A stretch of 32,845 nucleotides of DNA from Candidatus Daviesbacteria bacterium (GTDB lineage: Bacteria; Patescibacteriota; Microgenomatia; Daviesbacterales; UBA10151). Below the pieces are notes generated by a model. It had not been told where the DNA came from. It saw nothing but the letters and a program-made list of their open reading frames with translations, and searched no databases. The position numbers and the translations under genes are program-made. The DNA lies in NCBI GenBank assembly GCA_016176335.1, contig JACOXI010000005.1, positions 127,391 through 160,235 of the forward strand, given 5' to 3'. Within the stretch, counting starts at the first letter, position 1, and each line of letters begins with the position of its first letter. Below are positions 1 through 25,193 of this stretch, in pieces.

Positions 1-1
1 G

Positions 2-729
2 CTGATTCTGGATGATTTGGGCAATCACGCCAAGATCTATCGGGAGATTTCTCTTTTGGGCAATAAATCTCCCGGTCGAGAATCCTACCCCGGAGATATC
101 TTCTACCAGCATGCTCACCTTTTGGAACGGGCAGGCAACTTTACACCGCAAGCAGGTGGTGGTTCTATTACAGCCTTACCTGTAATTGAACTTAACATGA
201 CTGATTTTACCACTTTGATCCCCACCAATTTAATGTCTATGACTGATGGACATTTGCTTTTTAAATCATCTTTGCGCTCGCAAGGCCAATCTCCTGCCAT
301 AGATATATCACTTTCCGTATCCAGGGTAGGCAGGCAAACGCAAGATAAGGTTTCCAATCTAATATCTGCAAAAGTTAGACAGGTACTTTCACAAGCTGCT
401 GATTTGGAAACCATCAGCAGGTTCTCTTCCGAACTATCAGAAGAAACCCAACTGACTTTAAAAAGAGGAATCCTGATAATGGAACTTTTAAAACAAGAGC
501 CATTAACAGCCATCCCCAAACAAATACAGGTAGCTCTTTTAGCACTGCCCTTTATCACTTTTTTTAATAACAAAAACAAGACATTCTTGGAAAAATATAA
601 AAAAATAATCATCCAAGCCTTTTTGACAAATCCTCAATTGTCACAAATTGCCAAGGGGTCGGATAAATTCAAAACAGATGATGAATTAATTAAAGCATTG
701 GAGGATACGACACCTATTTTACAAAAACT

Positions 730-739
<10 letters not shown>
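2..739 (+). CDS. atpA: ATP synthase F1 subunit alpha, C-terminal part (5' truncated by window edge)
   Basis: Frame 2 is open from base 2: LILDDLGNHAKIYREISLLGNKSPGRESYPGDIFYQHAHLLERA...GGGSITALPVIE...IPTNLMSMTDGHLLF; matches conserved F1 alpha blocks ([43 protein letters not shown]). Confidence 0.95.
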
Positions 740-2971
<2,232 letters not shown>

Positions 2972-3047
2972 CTTTCAGTCATCAGTTTTCAGCTTTCAGA
3001 TTTTTCTGACTTGTCTGACGACTGACAGCTGATAGCTGACGACTATT

Positions 3048-3329
3048 ATGCAAACCTTACATGTCCGAATAATCTCTCCTCAACAGCTTATCCTTGACAC
3101 CGAGGCTCAATCTGTTTCTTCCAAAAACTCCCAAGGGACTTTTGACATACTTGCCCAGCATGCTAATTTTATAACCGTAGTTGAAAATCAACCAATTGTT
3201 ATTCGAGTCCAAAATCTTAAACCCCAAACCTTTAGATTCCCCATAGCAATTATTCATACCCAAGATAATAAAGTCGATATTTATACTTATATTCAATCTC
3301 AAATCTCAAATGTCAAAACTCAAAGCTAA
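3048..3329 (+). CDS. atpC: ATP synthase F1 subunit epsilon, N-terminal beta-sandwich domain only
   Basis: MQTLHVRIISPQQLILDTEAQSVSSKNSQGTFDILAQHANFITVVENQPIVIRV resembles the epsilon N-domain; directly follows atpD; no C-terminal helical hairpin. Confidence 0.85.
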   Translation: MQTLHVRIISPQQLILDTEAQSVSSKNSQGTFDILAQHANFITVVENQPIVIRVQNLKPQTFRFPIAIIHTQDNKVDIYTYIQSQISNVKTQS

Positions 3330-3340
3330 GATTTGAGATT
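3295..3340 (+). repeat. Hairpin/interspersed repeat at atpC 3' end
   Basis: AATCTCAAATCT (3295-3306) and AGATTTGAGATT (3329-3340) are perfect 12-bp inverted repeats overlapping the atpC stop region; belongs to the TCAAATCTCAAA word family seen elsewhere in the window. Confidence 0.75.
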
Positions 3341-3429
3341 ACTTGTTGATCTACTTTGTTATCTTTGTTGATATCTTTTGTTATATTCCCCTTTTTTCTT
3401 GATATATTGATCTCTATAATAATAACCCC

Positions 3430-3502
3430 TTGACAAATCTATGCAGATGTATGTAAGCTGATTATAGAATCTATGCAACATACCTAGATTTGCACAGATT
3501 CT
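3430..3502 (+). promoter_or_regulatory. Putative promoter/operator region of the MerR-giant fibre gene
   Basis: TTGACA at 3430-3435; AATCTATGCA at 3436-3445 and 3468-3477, with an inverted near-copy TGCACAGATT at 3491-3500; 12-bp arms AGAATCTATGCA/TGCACAGATTCT with one mismatch. Confidence 0.45.
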
Positions 3503-3568
3503 AAGGGACAAGAGCATACAGGAGCAGTAAGAATACCCCCAGGACGGATTCGCAGATGGACAAACAAC

Positions 3569-17976
<14,408 letters not shown>

Positions 17977-18157
17977 AACAGAATTTTTAATTTAAAATTT
18001 AAAATTTCTAATGAATGTTAAATGAATAAAATTTAAATTTTAAAACATTAAAAATTGAATAAAAATTAAGAATTAAGAATTAAAAATTGATAAAGTTTAT
18101 AGATTGATATATTAAATACTAGTTGCTTTTGTGCTGAAAACTGTCTAGGGTAAATAC

Positions 18158-20497
18158 GTGGATAATTTAAAAACAACATTAAACAGCTATTTAGGATTGA
18201 TATTTAAAGTTGGCCTGTTATTGGTTATTCTTTCCACCCTGTTTTTATTTACCAACCTGACAACGGAATTTTATGAAACTGCAAAATTTTTGGTGCTGTT
18301 TATTTTTACAGGACTGATACTGATACTTTTAACCTTAAGATTTACCATCACCGGCAAAGTGGTATTTGTCAGAACCCCGCTGGATATCCCTTTGCTTTTG
18401 CTTTTGGCTGTGGCCATAGTTTCAACTGTAGTCTCCCCCTCCCCTTTTGTGGCTTTACTGGGAAATCAGCTTAAGGTACACGGCAGTTTATCATCTTTGA
18501 TAGTTTACATCCTTTTCTATTTTATATTGGTGAATAATTTAAAATCAGAAAGGCAAACAAAATGGTATTTGGGCGCAACAGTTTTGGCAGGAGGAGTACT
18601 GGCCGCCATCAGCCTGGCAGCGTACGCGGGACTGACCCTGCTTCCCAAACCTTTAATCCATGGCGTAAACTTTACTTTAACCGGCTCAAACTTCTCCACA
18701 ACCGCCATACTGACAATGCTTTTACCGATTATTCTGGGAAACATTTTACATGGCAGAAACCCGATTTTTAGAATAGTCAGTTCAATTATTCTATTCCTCT
18801 CTCTCACCACCATAGTTTTAACAGGCAATTGGGCTACCTGGGCAGCTGCCTCTTTTGCGTTGGTAGTCTTTTTCTTTATATTTAAACCGGCAAATTATAG
18901 TCAAATTAAACCTGCAACTGCGATTTATCTTATTGTCCCCATAACTTTAGCTCTACTTATTACCGTGCTCTCTTTATTCCCGCCTGTTGATGAAACCAAA
19001 AATCCGCTTTATGATAAAGCAAGAAACTTCCCCAGGGAGTTACAGCTGCCTTTTGTACCTTCCTGGAAAATCTCCGTTTCCGCTTTCCGCGATTCTCCTT
19101 TTTGGGGAAGCGGACCTGCCACTTATCTTTTTAACTTTACCAATTACAAGCCTATTGAACTCAACCAAACCAACCTTTGGAATGTCAGGTTCGACTCTGC
19201 TTTCAATGAATATCTGGAAACTTTGGCAAATTTGGGCGGAGTTGGAGCAGTAGCACTGCTTTCGCTGACAGCACTTTTTATAAATTCCGCTTACCGAACC
19301 CTAAAGTCTGGAAACCACCAACCACCAACCACGAACCACGAACTATCTAAAACCCTGGCCATAGCAGGACTGACCTTCTTTCTGGTATTGGCCCTCTACC
19401 CCTCAACTCTACCTCTTTGGGTGTTTGGAGTATTAATCCTGGCCTCTTTCATGGTGGCAAATACGGCAGGGTCTGGTGAAAAAAGGTGGGGTGGTGATGA
19501 GGAGGGCAATTTCACCAGAACACTTTTTAGGATAGCCGGCAATTTATCATCTGCTGATTCTTCTTCGGAAACAGTCAGAATTGATGCTCTGCCGGGAATC
19601 CTGCTGGTTTCTTCTTTGGCATTGGTACTGTCCGGAGCCTTTTTTGCCGGCAGATTTACTTTGGCAGATTATCATCATAGAAAAGCTGTAAATGCTGTGG
19701 CTCAAAATAACGGCGTCCTAGCTTACAATGAATTGGTGGCATCAGAAAAACTTAATCCTTACAATGACCTTTACAGGACTGATTTGGCTCAAGTTAACTT
19801 TGCTTTAGCCAATGCCATTGCTTTGGCCAAAGGCCCAACCGAGGCCTCACCTGGCGGGTCTTTGACAGATCAGGATAAACAAAATATCCAGGTTTTACTG
19901 CAACAATCAATCAATGAGGCAAGAAATGCAGTGACTCTTTCACCCAAATCAGCTATAAATTGGGAAGTTTTGGGACTTTTGTACAGACAAATCTCCGGAG
20001 TTGCCCAAAATGCCCTGGTTTTCTCTTTGGATTCTTACGGCAGAGCCATCCAAAACGATTCCTTAAATCCGATTTTACGGCTTAATGTGGGCGGGGTTTA
20101 CTATACTATTAAAAACTATGACTTGGCCATCCGCTTCTTTACTGACGCCATCAATCTTAAATCTGATTATGCCAACGCCTTTTTTAACCTGTCAGTGGCT
20201 TTGCGGGATAAAGGTGATCTCTCGGGAGCAGTGCAGACAGCCCAGCAGGTGGTAAATCTTATCACCGACCAAAATAGCCAAGATTACAAAACAGCGCAAA
20301 ATTATCTGAACGACCTCAAAAACAGGATTGCTTCCGGCTCGGCTCAAGCCTCACCTATTACCGCACCGGAGCAGCAAAACAGCGGCACTCTGCAAAAGAA
20401 AGAATTACCTAAAGTATTAAATTTGCCCAAGCCGGAAAAAATAGCCACCCCCGAAGCAGTCAAAAAACCGGAACCCACCCCAACCCCCAGTCCATAA
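18158..20497 (+). CDS. O-antigen ligase-like (Wzy/WaaL superfamily) multi-TM protein with C-terminal TPR repeats; GTG start
   Basis: Many TM helices, central FRDSPFWGSGPATYLFNFTNYKP...NVRFDSAFNEYLETLANLGGVGAVALLSL (WaaL-like loop), then TPR-type repeats AINWEVLGLLYRQISG.../NPILRLNVGGVYYTIKNYDLAIRFFTDAINLKSDYANAFFNLSVALRDKGDLSGA. Confidence 0.8.
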   Translation: MDNLKTTLNSYLGLIFKVGLLLVILSTLFLFTNLTTEFYETAKFLVLFIFTGLILILLTLRFTITGKVVFVRTPLDIPLLLLLAVAIVSTVVSPSPFVALLGNQLKVHGSLSSLIVYILFYFILVNNLKSERQTKWYLGATVLAGGVLAAISLAAYAGLTLLPKPLIHGVNFTLTGSNFSTTAILTMLLPIILGNILHGRNPIFRIVSSIILFLSLTTIVLTGNWATWAAASFALVVFFFIFKPANYSQIKPATAIYLIVPITLALLITVLSLFPPVDETKNPLYDKARNFPRELQLPFVPSWKISVSAFRDSPFWGSGPATYLFNFTNYKPIELNQTNLWNVRFDSAFNEYLETLANLGGVGAVALLSLTALFINSAYRTLKSGNHQPPTTNHELSKTLAIAGLTFFLVLALYPSTLPLWVFGVLILASFMVANTAGSGEKRWGGDEEGNFTRTLFRIAGNLSSADSSSETVRIDALPGILLVSSLALVLSGAFFAGRFTLADYHHRKAVNAVAQNNGVLAYNELVASEKLNPYNDLYRTDLAQVNFALANAIALAKGPTEASPGGSLTDQDKQNIQVLLQQSINEARNAVTLSPKSAINWEVLGLLYRQISGVAQNALVFSLDSYGRAIQNDSLNPILRLNVGGVYYTIKNYDLAIRFFTDAINLKSDYANAFFNLSVALRDKGDLSGAVQTAQQVVNLITDQNSQDYKTAQNYLNDLKNRIASGSAQASPITAPEQQNSGTLQKKELPKVLNLPKPEKIATPEAVKKPEPTPTPSP

Positions 20498-20506
20498 GGT
20501 GCTATA

Positions 20507-20654
20507 GCCCTGAGCGAAGTCGTACTTCGATTCCACTCAGTACGACCCTGAGTGTTAATCGAATGGGTCGAAGGGTTATAACACTGAGCGATGGTGAGCG
20601 TAGTCGAACCAGAGTCGAAGTGTTATAACACTGAGCGAACGAAGTGAGTCGAAG
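20507..20654. repeat. Cluster of palindromic intergenic repeats abutting a tRNA 3' end
   Basis: CCCTGAGCGAAGTCG..., CCCTGAGTGTTAATCGAATGGGTCGAAGGG, and GTTATAACACTGAGCGA twice (20575-20591 and 20622-20638). Confidence 0.8.
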
Positions 20655-20725
20655 TGGACTCACCGAGAATCGAACTCGGAACTGTACTGTGCGAGAGTAC
20701 CGGTATACCATTTACCTACAAGCCC
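20655..20725 (-). tRNA. tRNA-Ala (anticodon CGC)
   Basis: Minus-strand cloverleaf: acceptor GGGCTTG/TGAGTCC (G3:U70), D-stem GGTA/TACC, anticodon stem-loop GTACT-CTCGCAC-AGTAC, T-arm CCGAG-TTCGATT-CTCGG. Confidence 0.85.
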
Positions 20726-20729
20726 TATA

Positions 20730-20800
20730 AATCTCAAATCTCTAAAGTTTTTCAGTTTTTAGATGTAGATTTGAGTTTTGCGATTTGAATTTTGAGATTA
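20730..20800. repeat. Interspersed AT-rich repeat (TTTTAGATGTAGATTTG... family)
   Basis: AAATCTCAAATCTCTAAAGTTTTTCAGTTTTTAGATGTAGATTTGAGTTTTGCGATTTGAATTTTGAGATT; related copies at 27129-27192 (reverse orientation) and 31163-31303. Confidence 0.8.
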
Positions 20801-20807
20801 TTTACGG

Positions 20808-20878
20808 TGGACCCGAGGGGAATCGAACCCCTTTCTACTCCATGCCATGGAGTTATTCTACCGGTATACCACGGGCCC
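20808..20878 (-). tRNA. tRNA-Ala (anticodon GGC), weak D-stem
   Basis: Minus-strand: acceptor GGGCCCG/CGGGTCC (G3:U70), anticodon arm ACTCC-ATGGCAT-GGAGT, T-arm AGGGG-TTCGATT-CCCCT. Confidence 0.82.
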
Positions 20879-20967
20879 GTTTCACAATTTTAACAGATTT
20901 ATGATTTATGAGATACGATTTATGAATTTAATCATAAATCTTAAATCATTGTTCATAAATCTATAAT

Positions 20968-22086
20968 CTATTTCAGAATAGCGAGTGGGTTTACTGGGAC
21001 GCCTTTATAGTGAATTTCCAAATGAAGATGAGTGCCAGTAGAACGACCTGTTGATCCCATCTGACCTATTAACTGACCGCGGGAAACTGTCTCTCCCACC
21101 GAAACATAGATATTGGAAAGATGAGCATATAGCGATCTATAACCATTACCATGATCTAAAACTACTCTATTGCCATATCCTTGACTATCAGGCCAGCCTG
21201 CCACCACCACCACCCCCCCATCTGCTGCAGCAATGCCTGGAGCATCACGGTTTGCGATATCTATCCCCGAATGATACCAGGCAAAGTATTGGGTCAGCTG
21301 ACCCCCTGCGGGCCAGATGAATGATGCACCGAATGGTGCGTCGAAGGTGGGCGACTGCGGACCTTGCGCCAGATATTTAGGTTGTGGTTTAAATTTAGGC
21401 GGAGCTTTAACTTCCGGCGGAATCCCGTCCGGAATAATTAACAGCTGTCCAATCCTTAAACTAAAATCATCCGGCACGTCATTGAATGGAAAATCAAGGA
21501 TTGCTTGAGACTCCGCAGAGTATTTTTTGGCAACCGATTCCAAATTATCACCGCTTTTTACAATATGCGAAATACCGGAAACAGGTAAAATCTTAAGGCT
21601 CTGGCCTGGTTTGATTTGATCCGAAGTCAGATCATTTGCCCACTTTATGGTGTCTTGGCTGACACCGAACTTTTGTCCAATGGAAGATATGGTGTCACCT
21701 GATTCCACTTTATATTCAATCATTTCAGAACGGGGCTTTTGGGAAATAATGGTTTGAGTATCGGGAAAAGCCTGCAGAATTGGCCCGGCCGGGAATGGCT
21801 CAAAAGCGTCCGTAAAGCGCGGATCCGGTCCGCCAATACCCGGGTACGTGGCGGAGATCAAACTTTGCCCTCCGAAAACTCCTGAAGTTAAAATCCCAAC
21901 AAAGGCCAAAGCAATAATTGAACCGTGCCAAAATCTTTTTTGATTGATACCCCGACCTTGCATCAACACCTCCACCACAAAATTTTTAAAGCCTTCAAAC
22001 TGGTGGGCAAAGTACTTTATTTTCTTCCTGGAGTACCAAATTAAAGCATGGGATAGAGCCTTTAGGTCATCTTTTAGGGAATTCAC
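20968..22086 (-). CDS. LysM-domain M23 family metallopeptidase (murein hydrolase)
   Basis: Two LysM motifs (YKVESGDTISSIGQKFGVSQDTIKWAND; HIVKSGDNLESVAKKYS) and M23 signature (YHSGIDIANRDAPGIAAADGGVVVVAG...GNRVVLDHGNGYRSLYAHLS...STGTHLHLEIHYKG). Confidence 0.93.
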   Translation of the reverse strand: MNSLKDDLKALSHALIWYSRKKIKYFAHQFEGFKNFVVEVLMQGRGINQKRFWHGSIIALAFVGILTSGVFGGQSLISATYPGIGGPDPRFTDAFEPFPAGPILQAFPDTQTIISQKPRSEMIEYKVESGDTISSIGQKFGVSQDTIKWANDLTSDQIKPGQSLKILPVSGISHIVKSGDNLESVAKKYSAESQAILDFPFNDVPDDFSLRIGQLLIIPDGIPPEVKAPPKFKPQPKYLAQGPQSPTFDAPFGASFIWPAGGQLTQYFAWYHSGIDIANRDAPGIAAADGGVVVVAGWPDSQGYGNRVVLDHGNGYRSLYAHLSNIYVSVGETVSRGQLIGQMGSTGRSTGTHLHLEIHYKGVPVNPLAILK

Positions 22087-22136
22087 GGGGATTATTTTAA
22101 CACACTAAGCTACTTAAGTTACTTAAGAAACTCAAG

Positions 22137-23504
22137 TCACTTAACGTCTTTCAGGGTTTTCAAGAATTCCTCATTAGATTCTGTCTTCCCCAGTCTTTCC
22201 AAAAAGATCTCTGTTCTTTCGTTCTCGCCCAAAATGCCAATCATTCTTCTTAAAATCACCATTTGCTTATAAATCTCCTCTTTGAATAGCAATTGTTCCT
22301 GTCTGGTACCCGAGCCTTCTATATCAATTGCAGGATATACTCTCCTGTCGGCCAGCTGTCTGCTTAAGTGTAATTCCATGTTGCCTGTGCCTTTAAACTC
22401 CTCATAAATTAGATCATCCATTCTGGAACCGGTGTCCACCAATGCAGTACCAATAATGGTCAGGGATCCGCCTTCTTCGCAATTTCTGGCTGCTCCAAAA
22501 AAGTGTTTGGGAGGATATAGGGCCACCGGATCAAATCCACCGGACAAAGTCCTGCCGGATGGCGGTACAGACAGATTATAAGCCCGGCCAAGCCTTGTTA
22601 TGGAATCCAGAAGAATCACCACATCTTTACCCTGCTCCACCAGCCTTTTGGCCCGTTCCAAGGCAATTTCCGCAGCAGTGGTCTGATTTTCTGCCGGCTC
22701 ATCAAAATTGGAGGCAACAACCACACCCTTAATAGATCTTGACAGATCAGTCACCTCTTCCGGCCTCTCACCAACCAGAACAGCCATCAAGATTACTGCG
22801 GGATGATTTTTAGTAATACCGGCAGCAATATCTTTTAAAATGGTAGTTTTACCGGCTTTTGGAGGAGAGACAATCAATCCTCTTTGACCAAAACCAATAG
22901 GCACTACCAGATCAATTACTCTTTGTGATAGTGGGCTTTTGCCTGTTTCCAGCCTTAAGTGTTTATTGGGATAGATGGCAGTCAGATCTTCAAATTTGAC
23001 TCTTTTTTTGGCCCGTCCTTGGGGAGAAACCAATCCTTCAGCATCCTCTCCATTAACTTTATTTACTTGCAACAGTCCAAAATATCTTTCGGTTTCTTTG
23101 GGAGGACGTGCCGCACCTAAAACCTCATCTCCCGCTCTTAAACCAAATCTCCTGATTTGACTTGCTGAAATATATACATCTATATCAGAAGGTATATATT
23201 TAGGTCGCAAGAACCCATGTCCTTCAGGCATAATGTCTAAAATTCCTGAAACTTCCTCTGTGGGAACATCGCGGGGCGAGCTTGAATAATCACGGCCACC
23301 ATTTTGATACCCACCGTTTTCATATCTTGGGCGGAAACCATAGTTGTCATTGCGAGGAGCCGAAGGCGACGCGGCAATCTCTTCACTAGATTGCTTCGCT
23401 TCGCTCGCAATGACGGCAGAAGGCTCCCCCACAAACTCCTCCGGGGAATGGCTATCTGCTATTGGCTTTTCTTTTGGTTTAAATGATTTGGTTACGCGAG
23501 GCAT
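22137..23504 (-). CDS. rho: Transcription termination factor Rho
   Basis: GQRGLIVSPPKAGKTTILKDIAAGI, LIDERPEEVTD-like VGERPEEVTDLSRSIKG, VVILLDSITRLGRAYN, GSRMDDLIYEEFKGTGNMELHLSRQLADRRVYPAIDIEGSGTRQEQLL. Confidence 0.97.
   Translation of the reverse strand: MPRVTKSFKPKEKPIADSHSPEEFVGEPSAVIASEAKQSSEEIAASPSAPRNDNYGFRPRYENGGYQNGGRDYSSSPRDVPTEEVSGILDIMPEGHGFLRPKYIPSDIDVYISASQIRRFGLRAGDEVLGAARPPKETERYFGLLQVNKVNGEDAEGLVSPQGRAKKRVKFEDLTAIYPNKHLRLETGKSPLSQRVIDLVVPIGFGQRGLIVSPPKAGKTTILKDIAAGITKNHPAVILMAVLVGERPEEVTDLSRSIKGVVVASNFDEPAENQTTAAEIALERAKRLVEQGKDVVILLDSITRLGRAYNLSVPPSGRTLSGGFDPVALYPPKHFFGAARNCEEGGSLTIIGTALVDTGSRMDDLIYEEFKGTGNMELHLSRQLADRRVYPAIDIEGSGTRQEQLLFKEEIYKQMVILRRMIGILGENERTEIFLERLGKTESNEEFLKTLKDVK
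23346..23414 (-). repeat. Palindromic interspersed element inserted in frame in rho
   Basis: 69 bp with perfect 11-bp terminal inverted repeats GTCATTGCGAG...CTCGCAATGAC; translated as VIASEAKQSSEEIAASPSAPRNDN. Confidence 0.9.
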
Positions 23505-23670
23505 AGTAAAATTAACCTAATTAACCTAATTGACCTAAACTATTTAGAAATTTACTCATTAGTCATTGGGATTTGATTAGAAATTAGTAATTAAAAATTA
23601 GAAATTTATATCCTGGAAATCTGTAAGTTAGAGGCTTACCACTCAAGTAAACCATACCTCCTGTTTATTG

Positions 23671-25167
23671 TCAAGAGCCGACCTTAAATTGTCTTTCTTC
23701 GTAAAGGAAGTGCGGTTTTGCAGCAGTCTCCATTTTTACTTTTGAAAACCCTCTTATCTTAAGTCCTGCAGGCACAAAAGCCAAAGCAGCCCAAGCCAAT
23801 AAGGGTAACCCTGTTTTTGGTAATTCCTTAACTCCCTGTACTACTGGCGCTTGAGCAGTAATCACTCTGGCAACCCCTACATTGCCAAATGTGGCGGGTG
23901 CAGGAATAGTACAAGTCACCACATTCCCCTCCACTGTTCTGGTGGAACCGGCAGGACAAACAGCATCCACAGTGGCAAACCTGACTACTGTTGGCTGTGT
24001 CCCAACCTGTTGTGTAATCACCGGTTGTGTAACCACAGGCCCGCTCACCAAACAGTTGCCATCAAAGAATCTCTCGCGTCTCATCTCGCCTCCGGTACAA
24101 CTGTTGGTAAAAACCCTCTCTCTGGTACCATTACCCACACAGGTGTCACTGGAGAAAATTTCAGTGGGACTACAAAATGAAGACGGAAAAAAACCGGAGG
24201 AAAAACCGCAACTGCTATCCCATACTGTTCTGGTAAATTCTCCCAGACCGGTACAGGTATTTCTGACTCTTTCAGTCCGGGAACCTTGAGAAGAACAAAA
24301 ACTGGCAGTAACAAATTCTTGACAGCTATTATCAATAGTGCTGAGACAGGATGAATCCCACACCCGCCTTGCTGAAGAAAAACCACTACAAGTATCTATG
24401 GTCCGAAATGATCTGAAACCACTATCCGCACATCCTTCATCTACCTCTCGGGTGCCACAAGCAGATCCAGCAGGTGCAGCAGGAGCAGCTGCCTGATGCC
24501 AGCCGCAACCGTCACCATTTTTTTCTCCTCCGGGTGGAATTGCTTCACAAGCATTAGTTAGATAGCCTGAAGAGTCAGAAAAGACATGAAGATAGGTGTT
24601 ACCACCACAGTCACTGGGTTGCAGCCGCCTATACCCACCCCCTACCCAAAGCTGTCCTGATTGTCCACAAGCAGAATAGGATTCATATTGGGACGGAGTT
24701 GGTGGTGGTGGAGGTGGTGGTGGAGGTGGAGGAGTTCGAAAACCACAAGTTTCAGCCGCTCCAGCGTCTCTGGTAACTTCATATCTTAAGATCCCGCCGG
24801 TACAGCTATCTGTGATTCTCACCACCTCAAATTGATGGGTGGGGTCTCTTCCTTCCAACCCCACAGTACCCCCACATTGTCCGTAAGGGGTATTTCTGAC
24901 TTCTGGACAGTTAGTTGGGGTAGTGGTAGTAGTTTGGGTACCGGGCAGGGGTTGCTCTCCTTGTGAAATAAATCCGACGGGAAAACCATCCATAGGTAAA
25001 TCAGATTCTCCGGAAGAAATAAACCCCACTTCCTCGGCGCTGGCTGACATGGGGCCACGCTGGAAACCATCCACATAGTTGAAACCGGCCAGAATAGTGA
25101 GGGCGGAACATCCTACCAGTAAATACCTAATAAATTTTCTCCAAAATATTTTTGAAGCTATATGCAT
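23671..25167 (-). CDS. Secreted Cys-rich surface protein with poly-Pro tract and LPKTG-TM C-terminal region
   Basis: N-terminal signal/TM segment; PPPPPPPPPPPTP tract; repeated Cys modules (TCSGFSSARRVWDSSC, TCTGLGEFTRTVWDSSC, SCTGGEMRRERFFDGNC); ELPKTGLPLLAWAALAFVPAGLKIRG. Confidence 0.75.
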   Translation of the reverse strand: MHIASKIFWRKFIRYLLVGCSALTILAGFNYVDGFQRGPMSASAEEVGFISSGESDLPMDGFPVGFISQGEQPLPGTQTTTTTPTNCPEVRNTPYGQCGGTVGLEGRDPTHQFEVVRITDSCTGGILRYEVTRDAGAAETCGFRTPPPPPPPPPPPTPSQYESYSACGQSGQLWVGGGYRRLQPSDCGGNTYLHVFSDSSGYLTNACEAIPPGGEKNGDGCGWHQAAAPAAPAGSACGTREVDEGCADSGFRSFRTIDTCSGFSSARRVWDSSCLSTIDNSCQEFVTASFCSSQGSRTERVRNTCTGLGEFTRTVWDSSCGFSSGFFPSSFCSPTEIFSSDTCVGNGTRERVFTNSCTGGEMRRERFFDGNCLVSGPVVTQPVITQQVGTQPTVVRFATVDAVCPAGSTRTVEGNVVTCTIPAPATFGNVGVARVITAQAPVVQGVKELPKTGLPLLAWAALAFVPAGLKIRGFSKVKMETAAKPHFLYEERQFKVGS

Positions 25168-25193
25168 AGTTTAACCTTCCTTATACAATAAAA

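Noticed and set aside
17977-18157. AT-rich AATTTAAAATTT/AATTAAGAATT run before the ligase gene as a possible replication origin
   Set aside because: No DnaA boxes or origin-associated genes seen; looks like the same imperfect short-word spacer type found elsewhere in the window.
23237-23486. Overlapping ORFs 23237-23434 (-) and 23304-23486 (+) across the rho N-terminus
   Set aside because: They are alternative-frame readings of the palindromic repeat (LRAKRSNL, ARSRRRRGNLFTRLLRFARND) over a well-supported rho gene.
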